A stretch of DNA of 64,000 nt from Ostreococcus lucimarinus CCE9901 (lineage: Eukaryota; Chlorophyta; Mamiellophyceae; Mamiellales; Bathycoccaceae): assembly GCF_000092065.1 (NCBI RefSeq), contig NC_009361.1:248001-312000 (forward strand), written 5' to 3'. Below the pieces are notes generated by a model. It saw only the letters and a program-made list of their open reading frames with translations. It was not told the DNA's origin and searched no databases. A program made the translations under genes and the position numbers. Positions 8,834 through 21,300 of the stretch are shown here, piece by piece; within the stretch, counting starts at the first letter, position 1; every line of letters starts with the position of its first letter.

Positions 8834-10954
8834 CTATTTAATACTAGTAGACTTGCGAGAATGATTCGTCGCCGGTTCCCACGTGCACTCCTCCAACTCG
8901 CGCCGCAAGTGCTCCTCCGCCAACGCTTTGCGTCGAGCCTCAGCCTTTTCGACGACGTTTTCGGCGAAGGCGCCGGTGAACGGCTCGGGAATCGTCCGTC
9001 GGCCCCATCGGTCGAAATCGTCCAAGTTCTCGAGGAAAGCCTTGGCGTATCGCTCGCGCTTTTCTTCTTCGAGCTCGCGCGCCTTGGCTTGCTTGCGCAA
9101 AAACGAATCCATACCTTTGACTTTCGACGCGGACGGGGAGCCCATGGCGCGAGGCTCTCGCGCGATGGACTCGGGACGAAACGTACACTGCTCCAACTCG
9201 CGATACTCGGCGCGCCTACGGAGATTTTCGAGCGCAGTTTCTTTTTCGTGCCGGTATGCTTCGATGCGAGCGCTCACCGCATCGCCGCCGACGCCGTAAT
9301 CCATCGCGAACTGACTCGTATCGCGAGCCTTTCGGGCCTCATTCGACCGATCGAGGTTTGGTTCGAACGTGTGCTGTTCTCGGAACTCACGTTCGAGCTC
9401 GGCTTGCGCGCGTCGTCGCGCCAAGTCCCGTCGCTCGTCGCGCGCCAAATCGTCGATCGTACTACCGTGAGGCGCGAGCTCGTACGACTTTTCATTCAAC
9501 TCGGGTTGGTACGTAAACTGCGCGTAGTGCTCTCGCTCGCGGACGCGTTGCGCGGCACGCTTACGCTCGGCGTCTTTCACCGCCAATCGATCTGAGCGCT
9601 CTTCGGGCGTTTCGAGCAACTTGTACACGTGCCGCCCTCGGCGCAACACGCTGGCGGCGTTGCCGATATCTGGCATAAATGTGCATTCGTCGTCGACCAT
9701 AGCGCGCTTTTCCTGGGCGCGCCGCGCGACTTTTTCGCTGAAGTCACGCTGTCGTTCAAGGAAGCCGGCGCCTAGTTTGCCTTGACGCTCAAGTTCGTCG
9801 ACCACGCGCTCGCTTTCGCGCGTGATTTTAGGCGCAAAAGTGAGATTTTCATCCTCGCCGTCCAACGCCGACGATCGTCTGCGGTGAATCGTTGGCGCTT
9901 CGTCGCCGGCGTCGTCATCATCTTCCATAGCCTTCTGAATCTCGGCACGCTGCATGGCGAGAATCACACTCGTCGGATTGATCGTGGGCTTGAACGTGTG
10001 CGCCTTGGCGAGTTCGTCTTCCACCTTTAAACGAGCCTCTGTTCTCACGTTTTCTTTGGCGCGCAACACGTCGGCGACGCGCCGGTGCAACGGCGGCGTC
10101 TTGGCGACTTTGTCTCGAATCCCAGCGCTCGTCCTGACGTTAACTGTCGGCTTGAACGTCAAAAGTTCCATCTCTTCCTCCACCACGCGCGCCTGTACGC
10201 GCTCCCTAGTCTCTAATCGCTTCTCCGCGTACTCGTACAATCGCTCCGCCGCCGGTTTCGTCGACGGCGTCTTCGGCCCTCGACCAACCTTCGGTGCGAA
10301 CGTGCAATTCTCCGCAAACACAGCCTCATCTTTCTCCTTCTTCACGCTCGCCGATCGTTCCCACAACGCCGTCCTCGGCGCCGCCAACTTCTCCAACGAC
10401 GCCCGCTTTCCCGCGTCTCGTCTCCCCTCGCCGTGCGTTCGCGGCCTAAACGTCTCCTCCTCCGCCCGTCGCGCCATCGCCTCCGCCACCACGCGCTCCC
10501 GCGCGTGTCGTCCCGCCAATTTCTCCGCCCGCTCTCTCCTCGCGCACGCCGGCGCCTCTCCCGCGCTTCCGTCCCGTCGCCGCGTCCCGCGCGTCGTCGT
10601 CCCGCTCGCCGTCGTCTCCCTCGCGCGCGTCTCGTACTCCATGTACCGCGATTTCACCCCTCGCCATCGCGCGCTTCGTCCGTCGCCTTTATCACCGTCG
10701 TCCTCGCCCGCGTTCGTCGCGTCCGCGCTCGCGCTCGCGCCGCTTCGCGCGCCGTCGCGCGCGCGCGCCCTGACCAACGCCGCGACGAACGCGCGCCGCT
10801 CGCCCGCCGTCATCTCCCGGACGCCCTTCGACGCGGGCGCGCGCGCGGACGCGCCGGCGGCGTCCTCGCGCGCGTCGCGCGCGTCGACGCGCGCCATCCG
10901 TCGCGCACTGGCGCGCGCGCGTCGGTCCGTCGACCGCGTCGCACCGCATTTCAA
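8834..10954 (-). CDS. TFxP-repeat charged helical protein
   Basis: The 706-residue product is built from about ten repeats spaced roughly 50 residues apart. Each has a long Arg/Glu-rich helix ending in a short E-x-x-[CLH]-T-[FYW]-x-P motif: ETFRPRT (168), CTFAPKV, LTFKPTV, HTFKPTI, LTFAPKI, CTFMPDI, FTYQPEL, HTFEPNL, CTFRPES and CTWEPAT (691). One expected copy near residue 640 is degenerate. There is no signal peptide or membrane segment. Repeat proteins with this motif occur in protist genomes, but I cannot assign a function; a cytoskeletal or basal-body scaffold is a guess. The start could instead be the Met at 10897 ([12 protein letters not shown]). It is divergent from the FtsZ gene with about 106 bp between starts. 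Confidence 0.75.
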   Translation of the reverse strand: MKCGATRSTDRRARASARRMARVDARDAREDAAGASARAPASKGVREMTAGERRAFVAALVRARARDGARSGASASADATNAGEDDGDKGDGRSARWRGVKSRYMEYETRARETTASGTTTRGTRRRDGSAGEAPACARRERAEKLAGRHARERVVAEAMARRAEEETFRPRTHGEGRRDAGKRASLEKLAAPRTALWERSASVKKEKDEAVFAENCTFAPKVGRGPKTPSTKPAAERLYEYAEKRLETRERVQARVVEEEMELLTFKPTVNVRTSAGIRDKVAKTPPLHRRVADVLRAKENVRTEARLKVEDELAKAHTFKPTINPTSVILAMQRAEIQKAMEDDDDAGDEAPTIHRRRSSALDGEDENLTFAPKITRESERVVDELERQGKLGAGFLERQRDFSEKVARRAQEKRAMVDDECTFMPDIGNAASVLRRGRHVYKLLETPEERSDRLAVKDAERKRAAQRVREREHYAQFTYQPELNEKSYELAPHGSTIDDLARDERRDLARRRAQAELEREFREQHTFEPNLDRSNEARKARDTSQFAMDYGVGGDAVSARIEAYRHEKETALENLRRRAEYRELEQCTFRPESIAREPRAMGSPSASKVKGMDSFLRKQAKARELEEEKRERYAKAFLENLDDFDRWGRRTIPEPFTGAFAENVVEKAEARRKALAEEHLRRELEECTWEPATNHSRKSTSIK

Positions 10955-11060
10955 AAACGACGAGTCGCGAACCGAGGGGGGGGGACTCCAGGGCTGTCGC
11001 GCGCCGCGTCGACGCGGCGACGACGCGACTTCGCGACGCCGAGCGCGCGCGACGAGGACG

Positions 11061-12509
11061 ATGCAGCAGTGCGGGTGCGCGCGACGCGCGACGACCCGAC
11101 CGACGCGCGACGCGCGACGACGACGCGCGACGACGACCGACGACGACGACGACGACGACGACGAACGAGGACTGGATAAATATTTGAAATCGCGCGGGAC
11201 GATCGATCCGACGCGCGACGACGAAAGCGCGGCGACTGACGACGAACGACGGCGACGCAGGTCGAAAAGCTATGCGGGGACGCGCGTGGTGGGACGCGCG
11301 AGCGGCGCGCGGGCGGGCGCGCGAAGGATGACGCGAAGAAGCGGGACGACGACGCGCGCGGCGACGAACGCGGCGACCATCAAGGTGGTCGGCGTCGGCG
11401 GCGGTGGATCGAACGCGGTGAACCGAATGGTGGACGCGGATATTAATGGGGTGGAATTCTGGATCGTGAACACGGATGCGCAGGCGCTGGAGACGGCGGT
11501 GGCGGATCCGAGAAACCACTTGCAGATCGGCGCGGAGCTCACGCGAGGTTTGGGCGCGGGCGGGAACCCGGAGATTGGGCAAAAGGCGGCTGAAGAGAGC
11601 CGAGCCGCGATCGAACAGGCTTTGTCTGGGTCTGACATGGTGTTCGTCACGGCGGGTATGGGCGGTGGTACGGGCTCGGGCGCCGCGCCCGTCGTCGCGC
11701 AAGTGGCGAAGAGCGCCGGTATTTTAACCGTCGGCATCGTGACGATGCCGTTCAAGTTTGAAGGACGTCAGCGATACAACCAAGCGATGGAAGCCGTCGA
11801 ACGTTTGCGACAAAACGTGGATACGCTCATCGTTATTCCTAACGATCGCTTGCTCGCCGCCGTGGACGCGTCTTTGCCGGTGCAAGATGCGTTTTTGCTC
11901 GCCGACGATATTCTTCGCCAAGGCGTCCGCGGCATCACCGATATTATTACTTTGCCGGGCTTGATCAACGTCGATTTCGCGGATGTGCGCGCCGTGATGG
12001 CGGACGCTGGCTCTTCGCTCATGGGTATCGGTCGTGCGAGCGGCAAGAACCGCGCGCGCGAAGCTGCCGAAGCCGCGATTTCGTCCCCGTTGCTCGATTT
12101 GGGCATCGACCGCGCCACCGGCATTGTTTGGAACATCACCGGCGGCAGCGATTTGACTTTGCACGAAGTCAACGAAGCCGCTGAGGTCATCTATGATCTC
12201 GTCGACCCGTCCGCGCTGATTATCTTCGGAGCCGTCGTGAAGGATGGCAACAGAGCCACGGATGGTGAAGTTTCTATTACGCTCATCGCCACCGGGTTTT
12301 CCCCGTCGGCGGGTATTTCTCAAACCGCCGCGCCGGCGTCCCGATCGAACGGAAAGAAAGCCCCGGCCGCCATCGACGGCCGCACGCCCATCATGGGCTG
12401 GAACACGAAGACGGAAATCCCGAGCAACGGTAAATCCGAACGCGATGAAGAGCAACCGGCGTCTCGCGGCGGCATCCCCTCTTTTTTGCGCCGCCGCATG
12501 GGTCGCTAA
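11061..12509 (+). CDS. FTSZ2: plastid division protein FtsZ, FtsZ2 type
   Basis: A 482-residue tubulin homologue. The GTPase begins with [17 protein letters not shown], and the tubulin signature GGGTGSG is at residues 201-207. The T7-loop region follows ([18 protein letters not shown]-like segment). The C-terminus ends in [11 protein letters not shown], the IPxFLR-type peptide of FtsZ2 proteins that binds ARC6, so FtsZ2 is preferred over FtsZ1. The first 110 residues are Arg-rich with a poly-Asp run and act presumably as a plastid transit peptide. The open frame continues upstream through the neighbouring antisense gene, so the Met at 11061 (MQQCGCARR) was chosen: it lies beyond the divergent start and near the expected length. 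The protein forms the stromal Z-ring that constricts the single plastid. Confidence 0.93.
   Translation: MQQCGCARRATTRPTRDARRRRATTTDDDDDDDDERGLDKYLKSRGTIDPTRDDESAATDDERRRRRSKSYAGTRVVGRASGARAGARRMTRRSGTTTRAATNAATIKVVGVGGGGSNAVNRMVDADINGVEFWIVNTDAQALETAVADPRNHLQIGAELTRGLGAGGNPEIGQKAAEESRAAIEQALSGSDMVFVTAGMGGGTGSGAAPVVAQVAKSAGILTVGIVTMPFKFEGRQRYNQAMEAVERLRQNVDTLIVIPNDRLLAAVDASLPVQDAFLLADDILRQGVRGITDIITLPGLINVDFADVRAVMADAGSSLMGIGRASGKNRAREAAEAAISSPLLDLGIDRATGIVWNITGGSDLTLHEVNEAAEVIYDLVDPSALIIFGAVVKDGNRATDGEVSITLIATGFSPSAGISQTAAPASRSNGKKAPAAIDGRTPIMGWNTKTEIPSNGKSERDEEQPASRGGIPSFLRRRMGR
11138..11166 (+). repeat. GAC/CGA trinucleotide run coding poly-Asp
   Basis: An in-frame run of GAC triplets inside the N-terminal extension of FtsZ encodes eight consecutive Asp residues. 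It is a candidate length-variable microsatellite within the transit region. Confidence 0.7.
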
Positions 12510-12614
12510 CGAATCAAAGGGGAGGTTCAAGTTTTGTACACGACACACTAACACACACATCATAGAAGAGATCTCTTAATCATTAAGCGAAGCTATTCAC
12601 ATTACAAGTCGCCC

Positions 12615-14594
12615 TCATCGCGAAAGGCTGTCGAGAACGCCGACCTCGGCCAGCGACAGGGGAGGATGAAAACTTCGTCTGTTCACGCGCACGTCTTCCA
12701 CGAAATCGTCCACAGTTTTGGACATCCGTTTGCGCGAATTCGCCGAGTCGAGCAATCGAATCATGACAACGGCAAAATCGCGGCTGTACGGCGGACCTGC
12801 GATCTCCAACACCTCGTTCGCAAAGTATCGAATCTGAGACGGATCCAACGTCCGACGCCACGAGTTCGCCGCAGCCGTGATCGTCGGCATCACGTGGCCA
12901 GCAGCGACGAGTTCGCAACCCAGGTCGAGGAGCGAAATAGCCAATTCGGCGCCGTGTGAACTTCCGCATGATTGAATGATCGCGTTCAGCGCCTCCAGCA
13001 CCACGCCTTGCAGCCCAATGTGCTTCTTCGCCACTTCCCCGAGGACGTGCACGAAAACAGAGTTGGCGTTCCCGACTTGAACGACCCGATGATACATTTC
13101 ATTCGTGAGCGCAGAGCGCGCGGCGGCGATGATACCTGCAGTCGCGCACGGGATAGCGAACACTTTATCGACACTCGTCTGCTCTGGCATCTCGCCCCGC
13201 TTCGCGTTTTCGACGATTGCCACGGCTTCAGTCAACGCCGCTTTTACTTCATCCACGCTCGTCTCGTCATCGCTTGCGGCTAAAGCGATCAGCTCGAAAC
13301 ACTCGCTGCGTAAACGATTCGCGCCCGAGTCAACTGTCCATTTAAAAGCTTCCGAAATGAGGTTGTAAAGGACGTCGGGGTGCCGAAGCGGCGCCACCGA
13401 CGGCTTCTTCTTGACGTCGCTCGACACGTACAAGTCGAGCAGCTTTTTCAAGTCCCCAGCCGCGAGTGCCCCACTGTCGCGTATTTGCCCAACCGATGAC
13501 GTGTTCGTGCCCACTGGACGCGAGCTGAGCAAATCAGCCGTGGCGTACTTGGCCGTAGCGTCAGCCGCGGACGCCGCGAGCCAAGGCGCCAGACGGCGAA
13601 CCGTTGCGGCACCGTGCAAGCTCGCTGCCGCCTCTTCAATCTCTTCCGACAATCGCGCCGCGATCGCCTGTGAACTCTTGGTCGTCGCCTTGTCCGTGTC
13701 TCGCCCTAAAGTCGCGAGCATGAGCTGGCCAAAGACGTACGTGCCTATGGACTGACAGCACATGCTCTTCAACCGCTCTTCAAAGTCCATTCGTCGCTCG
13801 TCGTCATCACCGGCTTCGATGATTCCCTTGACGTGATCGGCGAGAAGTTCGTGAAAGATGCTAAAATACGCCGCCGCCGCAGGTCCGAGCGCGCGCACTT
13901 CGTGTCGCATGCCGCGCTGCCACGCGTGCTGAATCGCGCACGAAATCAATAAACAGTTTGGATTACGCTCCGCCAAAGAAAACAACACCGCCCGCCCGCG
14001 CTCGCTCTTGAACAGCCCATCCAACCACGCCGGCGGTCGTCCCTGGAACACCGCGTCCGCCTTATTCGCGTCGAATTTCTCTCTCACGAGCGCCTCCAAA
14101 AAATACATTTCATCGAATCGCGCCTCCGTCTCCATCGTCGCCGCGCGCTCCCGCGGCGTCCCTTTCCCCGCTCCGCTGGTCAATATCCCTCCAGTCGGTG
14201 TTCTCGTCGCGTCACCGTCGCCATTATCGATGCCTCGCGTCTCTACCGCCGCGCTCACCTTGATCGGCGACGTGTTCGCGCCCCGTCTCGGCGGCGCCGT
14301 CACCTTCAACCAGTGCACCGCCAGCGTCGTCATCGCCGCGTACCCTCGGTAATTCTCGCTCAGCAGCTCTATCGCCGTGCTCGGCGCGCCTCCCGCGGAG
14401 ACGTACGCGCGCACGTCATCGATCGCGCTCGGTTCCATTATGAAATCTTTCTCCGCGAGTCGCGCTTCCAATTCCATCAGCCTCGACGTCTTCGTCTCGC
14501 CCAGCGCCGCGATCGCGCCGCTCTCTCCCGCGCGCGTCCCCTCGCCGTCGCTCGCCGTCGCGGTTCGCGTGCACACCTCGTCGTCGTCGGACAT
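12615..14594 (-). CDS. NELFCD: NELF-C/D (TH1) subunit of negative elongation factor
   Basis: The 659-residue protein matches the TH1 family along its length. AIELLSENYRGYAAM is near residue 77. DANKADAVFQGRPPAWL is followed by LAERNPNCLL and YFSIFHELLADHVKGIIEAG. The C-terminal third has VLGEVAKKHIGLQGVVLEAL and IRYFANEVLEIAGPPYSRDF, close to the SLIRYFVTEVLDVIAPPY region of animal NELF-C/D. In animals NELF-C/D pairs with NELF-A and holds paused RNA polymerase II. A low-complexity insert (about residues 105-150, Thr/Gly-rich) interrupts the N-terminal part. The ATG at 14594 (MSDDDEV) is the only plausible start and lies 42 bp from a divergent small ORF. Confidence 0.85.
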   Translation of the reverse strand: MSDDDEVCTRTATASDGEGTRAGESGAIAALGETKTSRLMELEARLAEKDFIMEPSAIDDVRAYVSAGGAPSTAIELLSENYRGYAAMTTLAVHWLKVTAPPRRGANTSPIKVSAAVETRGIDNGDGDATRTPTGGILTSGAGKGTPRERAATMETEARFDEMYFLEALVREKFDANKADAVFQGRPPAWLDGLFKSERGRAVLFSLAERNPNCLLISCAIQHAWQRGMRHEVRALGPAAAAYFSIFHELLADHVKGIIEAGDDDERRMDFEERLKSMCCQSIGTYVFGQLMLATLGRDTDKATTKSSQAIAARLSEEIEEAAASLHGAATVRRLAPWLAASAADATAKYATADLLSSRPVGTNTSSVGQIRDSGALAAGDLKKLLDLYVSSDVKKKPSVAPLRHPDVLYNLISEAFKWTVDSGANRLRSECFELIALAASDDETSVDEVKAALTEAVAIVENAKRGEMPEQTSVDKVFAIPCATAGIIAAARSALTNEMYHRVVQVGNANSVFVHVLGEVAKKHIGLQGVVLEALNAIIQSCGSSHGAELAISLLDLGCELVAAGHVMPTITAAANSWRRTLDPSQIRYFANEVLEIAGPPYSRDFAVVMIRLLDSANSRKRMSKTVDDFVEDVRVNRRSFHPPLSLAEVGVLDSLSR

Positions 14595-14636
14595 CGTCGG
14601 CGAAGGCGCGCGAGCGCGAAGTGCCGCGCTGCATCA

Positions 14637-14876
14637 ATGGGCGCGCGACGACGACGCGCGCACCGCGAGCTCGTCGGTTTAGACGCCGCGGCGCCGGCGG
14701 ACGAGGAATTCGCGCCGACGAGCGCGCGGGCGCGGACGAGCGCGCACGCGCGGGCGCGCGGGCGCGCGAGGGAGAAGGATTCGCAGCGCGAATTCGCGAT
14801 TCTGGTCGGCGGCTTCGCGTGCGTGTTGGCGCTCGTCGTGTTCGTGTTTTACGAGCGCGCGATCCACGGCGGATAG
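14637..14876 (+). CDS. small single-pass membrane protein, unrecognised
   Basis: A 79-residue ORF starts at MGARRRRAHREL. It has a basic, Ala/Arg-rich N-terminal half and one strong hydrophobic segment near the C-terminus (FAILVGGFACVLALVVFVFY) with a short ERAIHGG tail, which is tail-anchored-like topology. It lies 42 bp from the NELF-C/D start on the other strand and 30 bp before the VMA21-like gene on the same strand. I do not recognise a family. The transmembrane segment argues for a real protein, but the ORF could be leader sequence of the next gene. Confidence 0.45.
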   Translation: MGARRRRAHRELVGLDAAAPADEEFAPTSARARTSAHARARGRAREKDSQREFAILVGGFACVLALVVFVFYERAIHGG

Positions 14877-14906
14877 CGGCGTCGACGCGCGCGAACGCGT
14901 CGGACG

Positions 14907-15212
14907 ATGCCGGACGGTGAGGGCGAGCGGCGGGCGAGCGCGAACGAACGCGCGGCGCTGCGGCGGTTGGGGTGGTTTACGGCGGCGCTCGCGGCGGTGC
15001 CGTACGCGACGTATAAAACGACGCTGCGGACGACGTGTCCGGCGGCGTACGAGAGATACGGAGCGACATTTTTAGCGACTGAGAGTGGACGAGCGACGTG
15101 TGCGGGGATGTTTGCGATCGTGGCGGTGAATGTAGTTTTGCTCTTGTACGTCGCTTCGGCCCTGCGCGGCGGCGACGAACGGCTGCCGGTTCCGGCGAAG
15201 AAGGCTGACTAA
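14907..15212 (+). CDS. VMA21: VMA21-like V-ATPase assembly factor
   Basis: The 101-residue protein has two transmembrane helices: LGWFTAALAAVPYATYKTTL after a basic/acidic N-terminal tail, and AGMFAIVAVNVVLLLYVASAL after a short loop. The spacing and the pattern in the second helix (AIVAVNVVLxLYV) fit the VMA21 domain, an ER protein that escorts assembly of the V0 sector of the vacuolar ATPase. The tail ends PAKKAD rather than a perfect KKxx retrieval signal. Its length matches the family. Confidence 0.7.
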   Translation: MPDGEGERRASANERAALRRLGWFTAALAAVPYATYKTTLRTTCPAAYERYGATFLATESGRATCAGMFAIVAVNVVLLLYVASALRGGDERLPVPAKKAD

Positions 15213-15302
15213 AGTTCTAATGTCAATTTACAGTTTGAAGACGCTATGTGAGTACGCTATGTGAGACCTCGACCACCGCGCTACGGTTATCGAAGTCTTC
15301 CG

Positions 15303-18300
15303 CTAATCTAAAATCGAAGACACGGTATCCTGCACTCCAATTCTCTTTGCGAGGATGTCACTGAACGCCTCGTTCCAGATGAGGACAGTCTGCATCGTCG
15401 CCACGGGAAGCAGCGACATGAAGAACAATATAGTAAAGATTATTAAACCGAAGAACTTGTCCATCTCTTTGTACCAGAAGTCTGAAAACCCTCGCGCTGC
15501 GGCCAAGCCGCGTCGCGCGCGGTACACAAATGGTTGCAACGCGCGACGCACACCGTTTCCTCGAGGTTCCGGTTCGCCATCCACTGTTTTCATCGGGAGC
15601 CAGCTTTCACCGAAAGTAATGATACTCTTGTCACTCACGAAGGAGCACGCCTCGATGAATATCGCCACGACGCACCAAGCGCCGAGCCCAGTCATGAACC
15701 ACGTGCGGAACAAGCTGTTGCTGCCGGTTTCGACGTGCAAAGCGAAAAAGTACAACCCATTCCAGACGAGGAAGAGTCCCAGACGTACCAGTCCGCGATA
15801 CACGCTAATTTTCCACAGTTTGTCGGGGAATTGTAACCACGCGTCGCGTGCGAATACCACTGAGTTCATCGCAGATGTGTACAAGAACACGACGAAGCCC
15901 ATTGCAATCGTCGCAGCGGCGATGCGACCCGAGTTCACGCTGAACTGTTCCATTTGCGTCAGCCCTGTGTATAGCGCGCTGCCGTGCAGAGAACCAATCA
16001 CAACAAGCAAGAGGATGACACGTCCGAAACTACTCATGAATAAGACGCCCGCTTTGTTGAATAAACCAATTCTGTTTCGATAGTTGGTGTTCATCGTCGA
16101 GTGCCACTCTTTCCAGGAACCATTCGCGATTTTGGGCTTGTCGAAAGTACCATCGAGCCAGTCTCGCCAATCGTTCCAGCTATTTCGCATCCAGTAAGTG
16201 TTCGTGCTTTGTGGCGAAAACCACCAGGGCGTTATGATGATGCAGATACCAAAGCTCCAAACCGACCAAGAGTACAGCAGTGATTTTGGAAGCACCGTGT
16301 TCGCGTGAAACAACAGTAAAAGAAGCAACACTTCCATACCAAAGTACAGGTGAGACTTGGCGTACAAGCCGTAAAGTACCACCATGTTCGCATTTTGTAG
16401 CACAAAACCCCGCTCGGTAGCGATATACTGCGCTTTACCGAAAAGGAGACCAACCATGTAATTGTAACCTTTCGTCGTCATGGCAAAAATGTTGAACGCC
16501 CACGAACCACGAACAAGTGACGAGGCGGTGTATTCGATACCATCGCGCAATCCTCTATCCATCACCATCTTCAAGAAGAGAGGTAGGACTGTTAGTAATC
16601 CTAGCTGGATCGCATAAATGGAGTTGTAATAACCACCTTCTTCTTTAGACAGCGACAGTGTTGTTTGTGTCTCTGTCATTTTGAAATAACGATAGACACG
16701 ATAGATTTCAAGATCTGCAATCGCGAGCCCGGCGTGCACTAGAATGTACAAATAAACACACCAAGCCGTCTGCATAACGCTAATGAAGAAGCCTGGGCCA
16801 CTAAAGTACATAGACATCATTCTGAAAAAGTCCATCGAGCGGTGTAGTCTGTAAACGTCACGAGACATTGAGATTGTCCCCGCAGAGCCTGAAATCTTTT
16901 GTTCGAAACCATTTACGGATGTAAAACCCATATCTCTTCCTTTACCCACCTCGATGAACTCTTCAAATAACACTCGGCCGCCACGAACGATCGCGTTCAC
17001 GCCACCGAAGAAATCCTCGGCGACGTGGATCATCTTTGAGGCCTTAGACACGCCACCATTTGTCATGGTGAATGCCTTGTCCCACACGTCGGGGTGACCG
17101 TAGTGGAAGCGCACCATGAGTGGCCACGTCATGAAACGTTGAAACGTTTGGAAAATGAACTCTGAAATCGCCGCGAACTGTGCGACGGCGCCCGTAGTCT
17201 CACTAAATATCACCTCAGGAAAGCCGACGAGGACAACGTCCTCAGAGAAAACATCGAGCAAGTTTCGCATCTTCAACGCCTCCGGGAAGTAGCCATCTTG
17301 ATTCATGTCCAGCGTTTGCAGGTAAGCACCTCTGCTGAAAATGACGGCGTGGTTTTGGTTTTCAGGTTTTCCTTCTCCAATTATTGGATTTCCTGGTAAT
17401 TCTACCTTGCACGCGAGAGATAACGTTCTATTTTCTCGATCGCATCCGACGAGACACGAAGCGAACGTGTCGTTTGTGTCAGACTTTGTCTGCACGAAGC
17501 ACACTCGAAGCTCTGGATGATTCAAGATGAGCTCGTTTATATCCTCCGCTTTCTGTCTATCAGCGGAACCTTGTGGAGCATTCAGCATATTTCCGTACAC
17601 TTGGCAAGACACGAGATATTCGAACTTGTCGCAGACCAATGTCTCAATCTCATCTTCGTCGTACCCTTCCGCTCGCGCAAGAAAGCGCAACGCTGCCCCA
17701 TAACTGCAGACACCACGCACGCAGCGACTGAGCGACTGCGTATGGTCGCTCGTCCAGATGCGGAGTTCTTCCCAGTACTTCTCAGTCACTGTGGCGTCGT
17801 CGCACGCCAAGGCCCCAACGCGCTCTTTGAAGTTTTCGTACTCATCTGGATACGTTGCTTGGATGATGGACAGCAGCGTCTTTTGATCTTCAAGAGGCTT
17901 TATCAATTCATCCTTCACGTAAGAAACCTCTTCAGCGTAATAAGGCGTGAACGCAGTCCACGCACGCATGTTACGCAACTTGGTGGGCATTTTCAGCGTC
18001 GCAAAGCTCAGAGAATTGGCAAAAAACATAAGTTGCCGACGAGCTTCGAGATTACGCGGCTCACCACCAGGATTGATGTTGTTCATTGAATTCAACAAAC
18101 AATCGACAATCTTCCGGTTGTTTACCAGCGTCGCGGAGGCGGACACTACTCGCACATGCTCAGTGTCACGCAGCGCATCGATGCGCACCATTTCAAGAAG
18201 TTGCGAATAAAGCTGCGACACACGATACTTTCTCTGATTGTTTGCGTTCGACCAACGACCATCGTTTTCCATGGCAAACGAACAGATCTTCCGAACCGCG

Positions 18301-21300
18301 AGAAGTATTTCGTGTAACGCTTCAGCGAGCGTGCTCGATTGCGCGTCGATATCTGCATCAGTTTGGATATTCGACCACTTGATGAGCTTTCGGCGACCTC
18401 TTCGCCAACGTTTACGAATGTTCGGTCGCTCTTCGCTTTCGTCCAGGAGAGCTCGTTGCTCTGCGCTCATTTCGTCCCAGTTTTCTTGAACGACGAAGCA
18501 TCCGCGCAACAGACCGCTCTTTTCCTTCATCTTTTTGCGTTTCTCTTTGGGAATAATACCGGTACAGCCAAATTTCATCTCGAGATTGATTGCCTCGACC
18601 ATTTGTTTCTGGCGATTTTTTTCCTTCTCGCGGATAGCCCTGAGTTGTCGCCGTTTTGTTCGTTGCTCCTTCCTCAATCGAGCTCTTTCGGCGCCGGCTG
18701 TATCGCCGAGAAGAAGGAGTTGCGCCTCTTCATCATCACTTTCAGTCTCTGAACCTTCAACATCTTGATCTTCATAATCTTCGATTATGGGAGTCGCATC
18801 AGTCGACGCACTCATCGCTTGCAACGTTAAGAGAAGCTTGATGATGGAGTCACGGAGTTGAATATAGCCACCGACGTCGTCGCGGCGACGTTGAGACATT
18901 TGCTCCCCCTCTATCGCGGCTAAGTCGGTTATGACCCGCATCAAAAGCGAAGAATCGCCGGGGGAGACGACTCGAAGCACTTCAGTCATCACCACACAAA
19001 GCAAATCCTTGGTTTGGATCAGCGTCGTGCCGAAAGAAGGGTACTGCGCCATTGTCCCAGTATTGAAGTTTGCCCTCGAGAAGACTGAAGAGGTGAGCAT
19101 CGGGGGCAGTATGATGTACTCCGGGGCGTCAAATATTTGCTCAATATCACGACCCTGGAGGAAAACAAACTTCAAGTCGGTACACTCCTTGTTTGTGATG
19201 TGGTCACGTGCGCGCAACGAATCGACAATCGAATTCCACCCACGCGAAAAGTGTTGCCATTTGACATCCATCGCCTCCGGTAAGAAGTCAGCTGGATTTG
19301 GAGCGGCGGTCTTTACACCAGACTCCATAAGGACCTCATCTTCTACAACGGTTAGCGCAACAGAATCAAGTAAACCTTCGTGAAGATCGCCGCCACCGTA
19401 GCCACCGCCCGAACGTATTCTTTGTTCTTTGGCACCAAATGCATCATCGTCGCTATCGCCGGAAGCGTTACCACTCGTGGTGGCATCGCCTGTCAAAATG
19501 ACTGGCTTTGGCCACGACTTATTCAAGACTTTTTCGCAGAATAGATTTGGAATCTGTTGAAAGTCTCTCAAAAAGTTCGCCCATCGTTGAGCGTGCGACA
19601 CTTTTCCTCTCCACTGAAGGAAAATTGTGAAGACTGATGCGTAGCACGTGTACCACAAAAACGTATCGCAAAAGTACGTCGCCACGGCTGGAAGCATCCG
19701 CGCGATTACCATGACAGTCATCAAAAATTGAGACGCGTGCACGTCGTAGTATGCTTCCGGTAATTGACCTTCAATTTCTTCACCAATATAACCGAGGGCT
19801 GGAAGGCTGAGCTTTTTGCCGCCGATTGCACTGCTCACGACATTCGACGCAGCGTCCACGATGTCAGATACCGTAGACTCCAACCTAGAATGTGGCATCG
19901 ATGAAGGACTAGCAGCAGCGCTACTCCATCCCCGATATTGACCGTTGTATGGATCAACGGAATAGTTCACGTCATAAGCGATCGAAAACTGACTTTCGTC
20001 TCCCCAAGATGCGCCAGTGAAATCGCCACCACCGGCGTGCGAAAATAGCAAACTTCTCCGGCGCTCGGGAATGGGCTCGTAGTAAGCGAGATTGATATCG
20101 CTTTCTTCGTAGTCGTCGTCGTCTTTTGTAAGCTCGGTAAAGTACGTGACTTTTGGCTTAAACTTCAACGCTTGGACGAGCGCATCGCCTTCGAGGTTGA
20201 TGCACGAAGTGTACTCATCGCTCTCTTTGTTCCAGCACAGATCCCCTTTCTTCAGCGCATTCACCGCCTCGCGCAGAGGAGTGATGAGGAGGAAGTGACC
20301 AAACGCAATCTTTGTGGAGAGCACGACGAGCCAGAAAAGAGTGTAAATAATGCGCTCGCGGACAGGCGTCGCCATTTGCGTCGGCGAGCCAACAAATGGC
20401 TGGCGCCGAACCATAGAGGACATCAGGCCACTGTTTGCGAGTGCGTACACCGCCGCCAAACCTTCAAAGTACTTCGTACTGTTATCGGCGCGAAGCGAAC
20501 GCTCCAGCACGTAAAACATTGGCACCGATATAAACATTCCAGCTCTTGTCGAGGTGACCATCCAGTCGCCAAAAGACTCTTGCGAAATGTTACGGAACCG
20601 GATTACCGCGACTTCCTGTCCAAACTTTAGCAACGCATGCGTCACCATCGACGTCGAGAGGTACGACCAATTCCAACCGTGCGCGAACACGTAAGCGGTC
20701 GATAAATGGAATGCGACGGCGTGGAACAAGATGATGGAATGAAAGTTGACGAACATGCTCAACCAACCTGAGGTTTCACGATGCGTTTTGAAAAAAACAT
20801 TGGTGAGAACGGCTGAGGAATCGCCTGAAGCCATCGCGCGCGACATGAATGAACGCAGGTGCTCGTACATTCTGGCATCTCTAGAAAGATTTTTCATGTT
20901 TCGAGGTACGCCAACGTAATCAGTTTCTTCTTCGCCGCGGTCGGGTTCTTCTTCCGGCGGGAGAAGTCGCACCAATCTGTCGTATTGCCAGAAAAATTCG
21001 TTGACATCGTCGTACATGACGCGCTCCGAAATGGGCGCAGAGGCACGATCAGAAATTTCTCGCTTTAAGAAGGTGTAAATCGGAGTGATCACGGTGCGAA
21101 GGAAATCCTTTTCACCGTAAGGCATGACGTCTGCGGATACGGGTTTGCACATGATGCGCTCTTCGCCTTCACCGGGAAGCCTATCGTCAAGCGTAAGTGA
21201 GCAAAGTGCCGCGTGAAAGATGAAACAGAGACATTCACTCATGTGGCGGAGATTGGCACATTCCCCGTATATCAAAAACCAAAGGCACAGGTGGTGAAGC

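Noticed and set aside
9954-11060. FtsZ reading frame continuing 369 codons upstream
   Set aside because: This part lies over the TFxP-repeat gene in antisense and has no FtsZ similarity. The Met at 11061 is sufficient.
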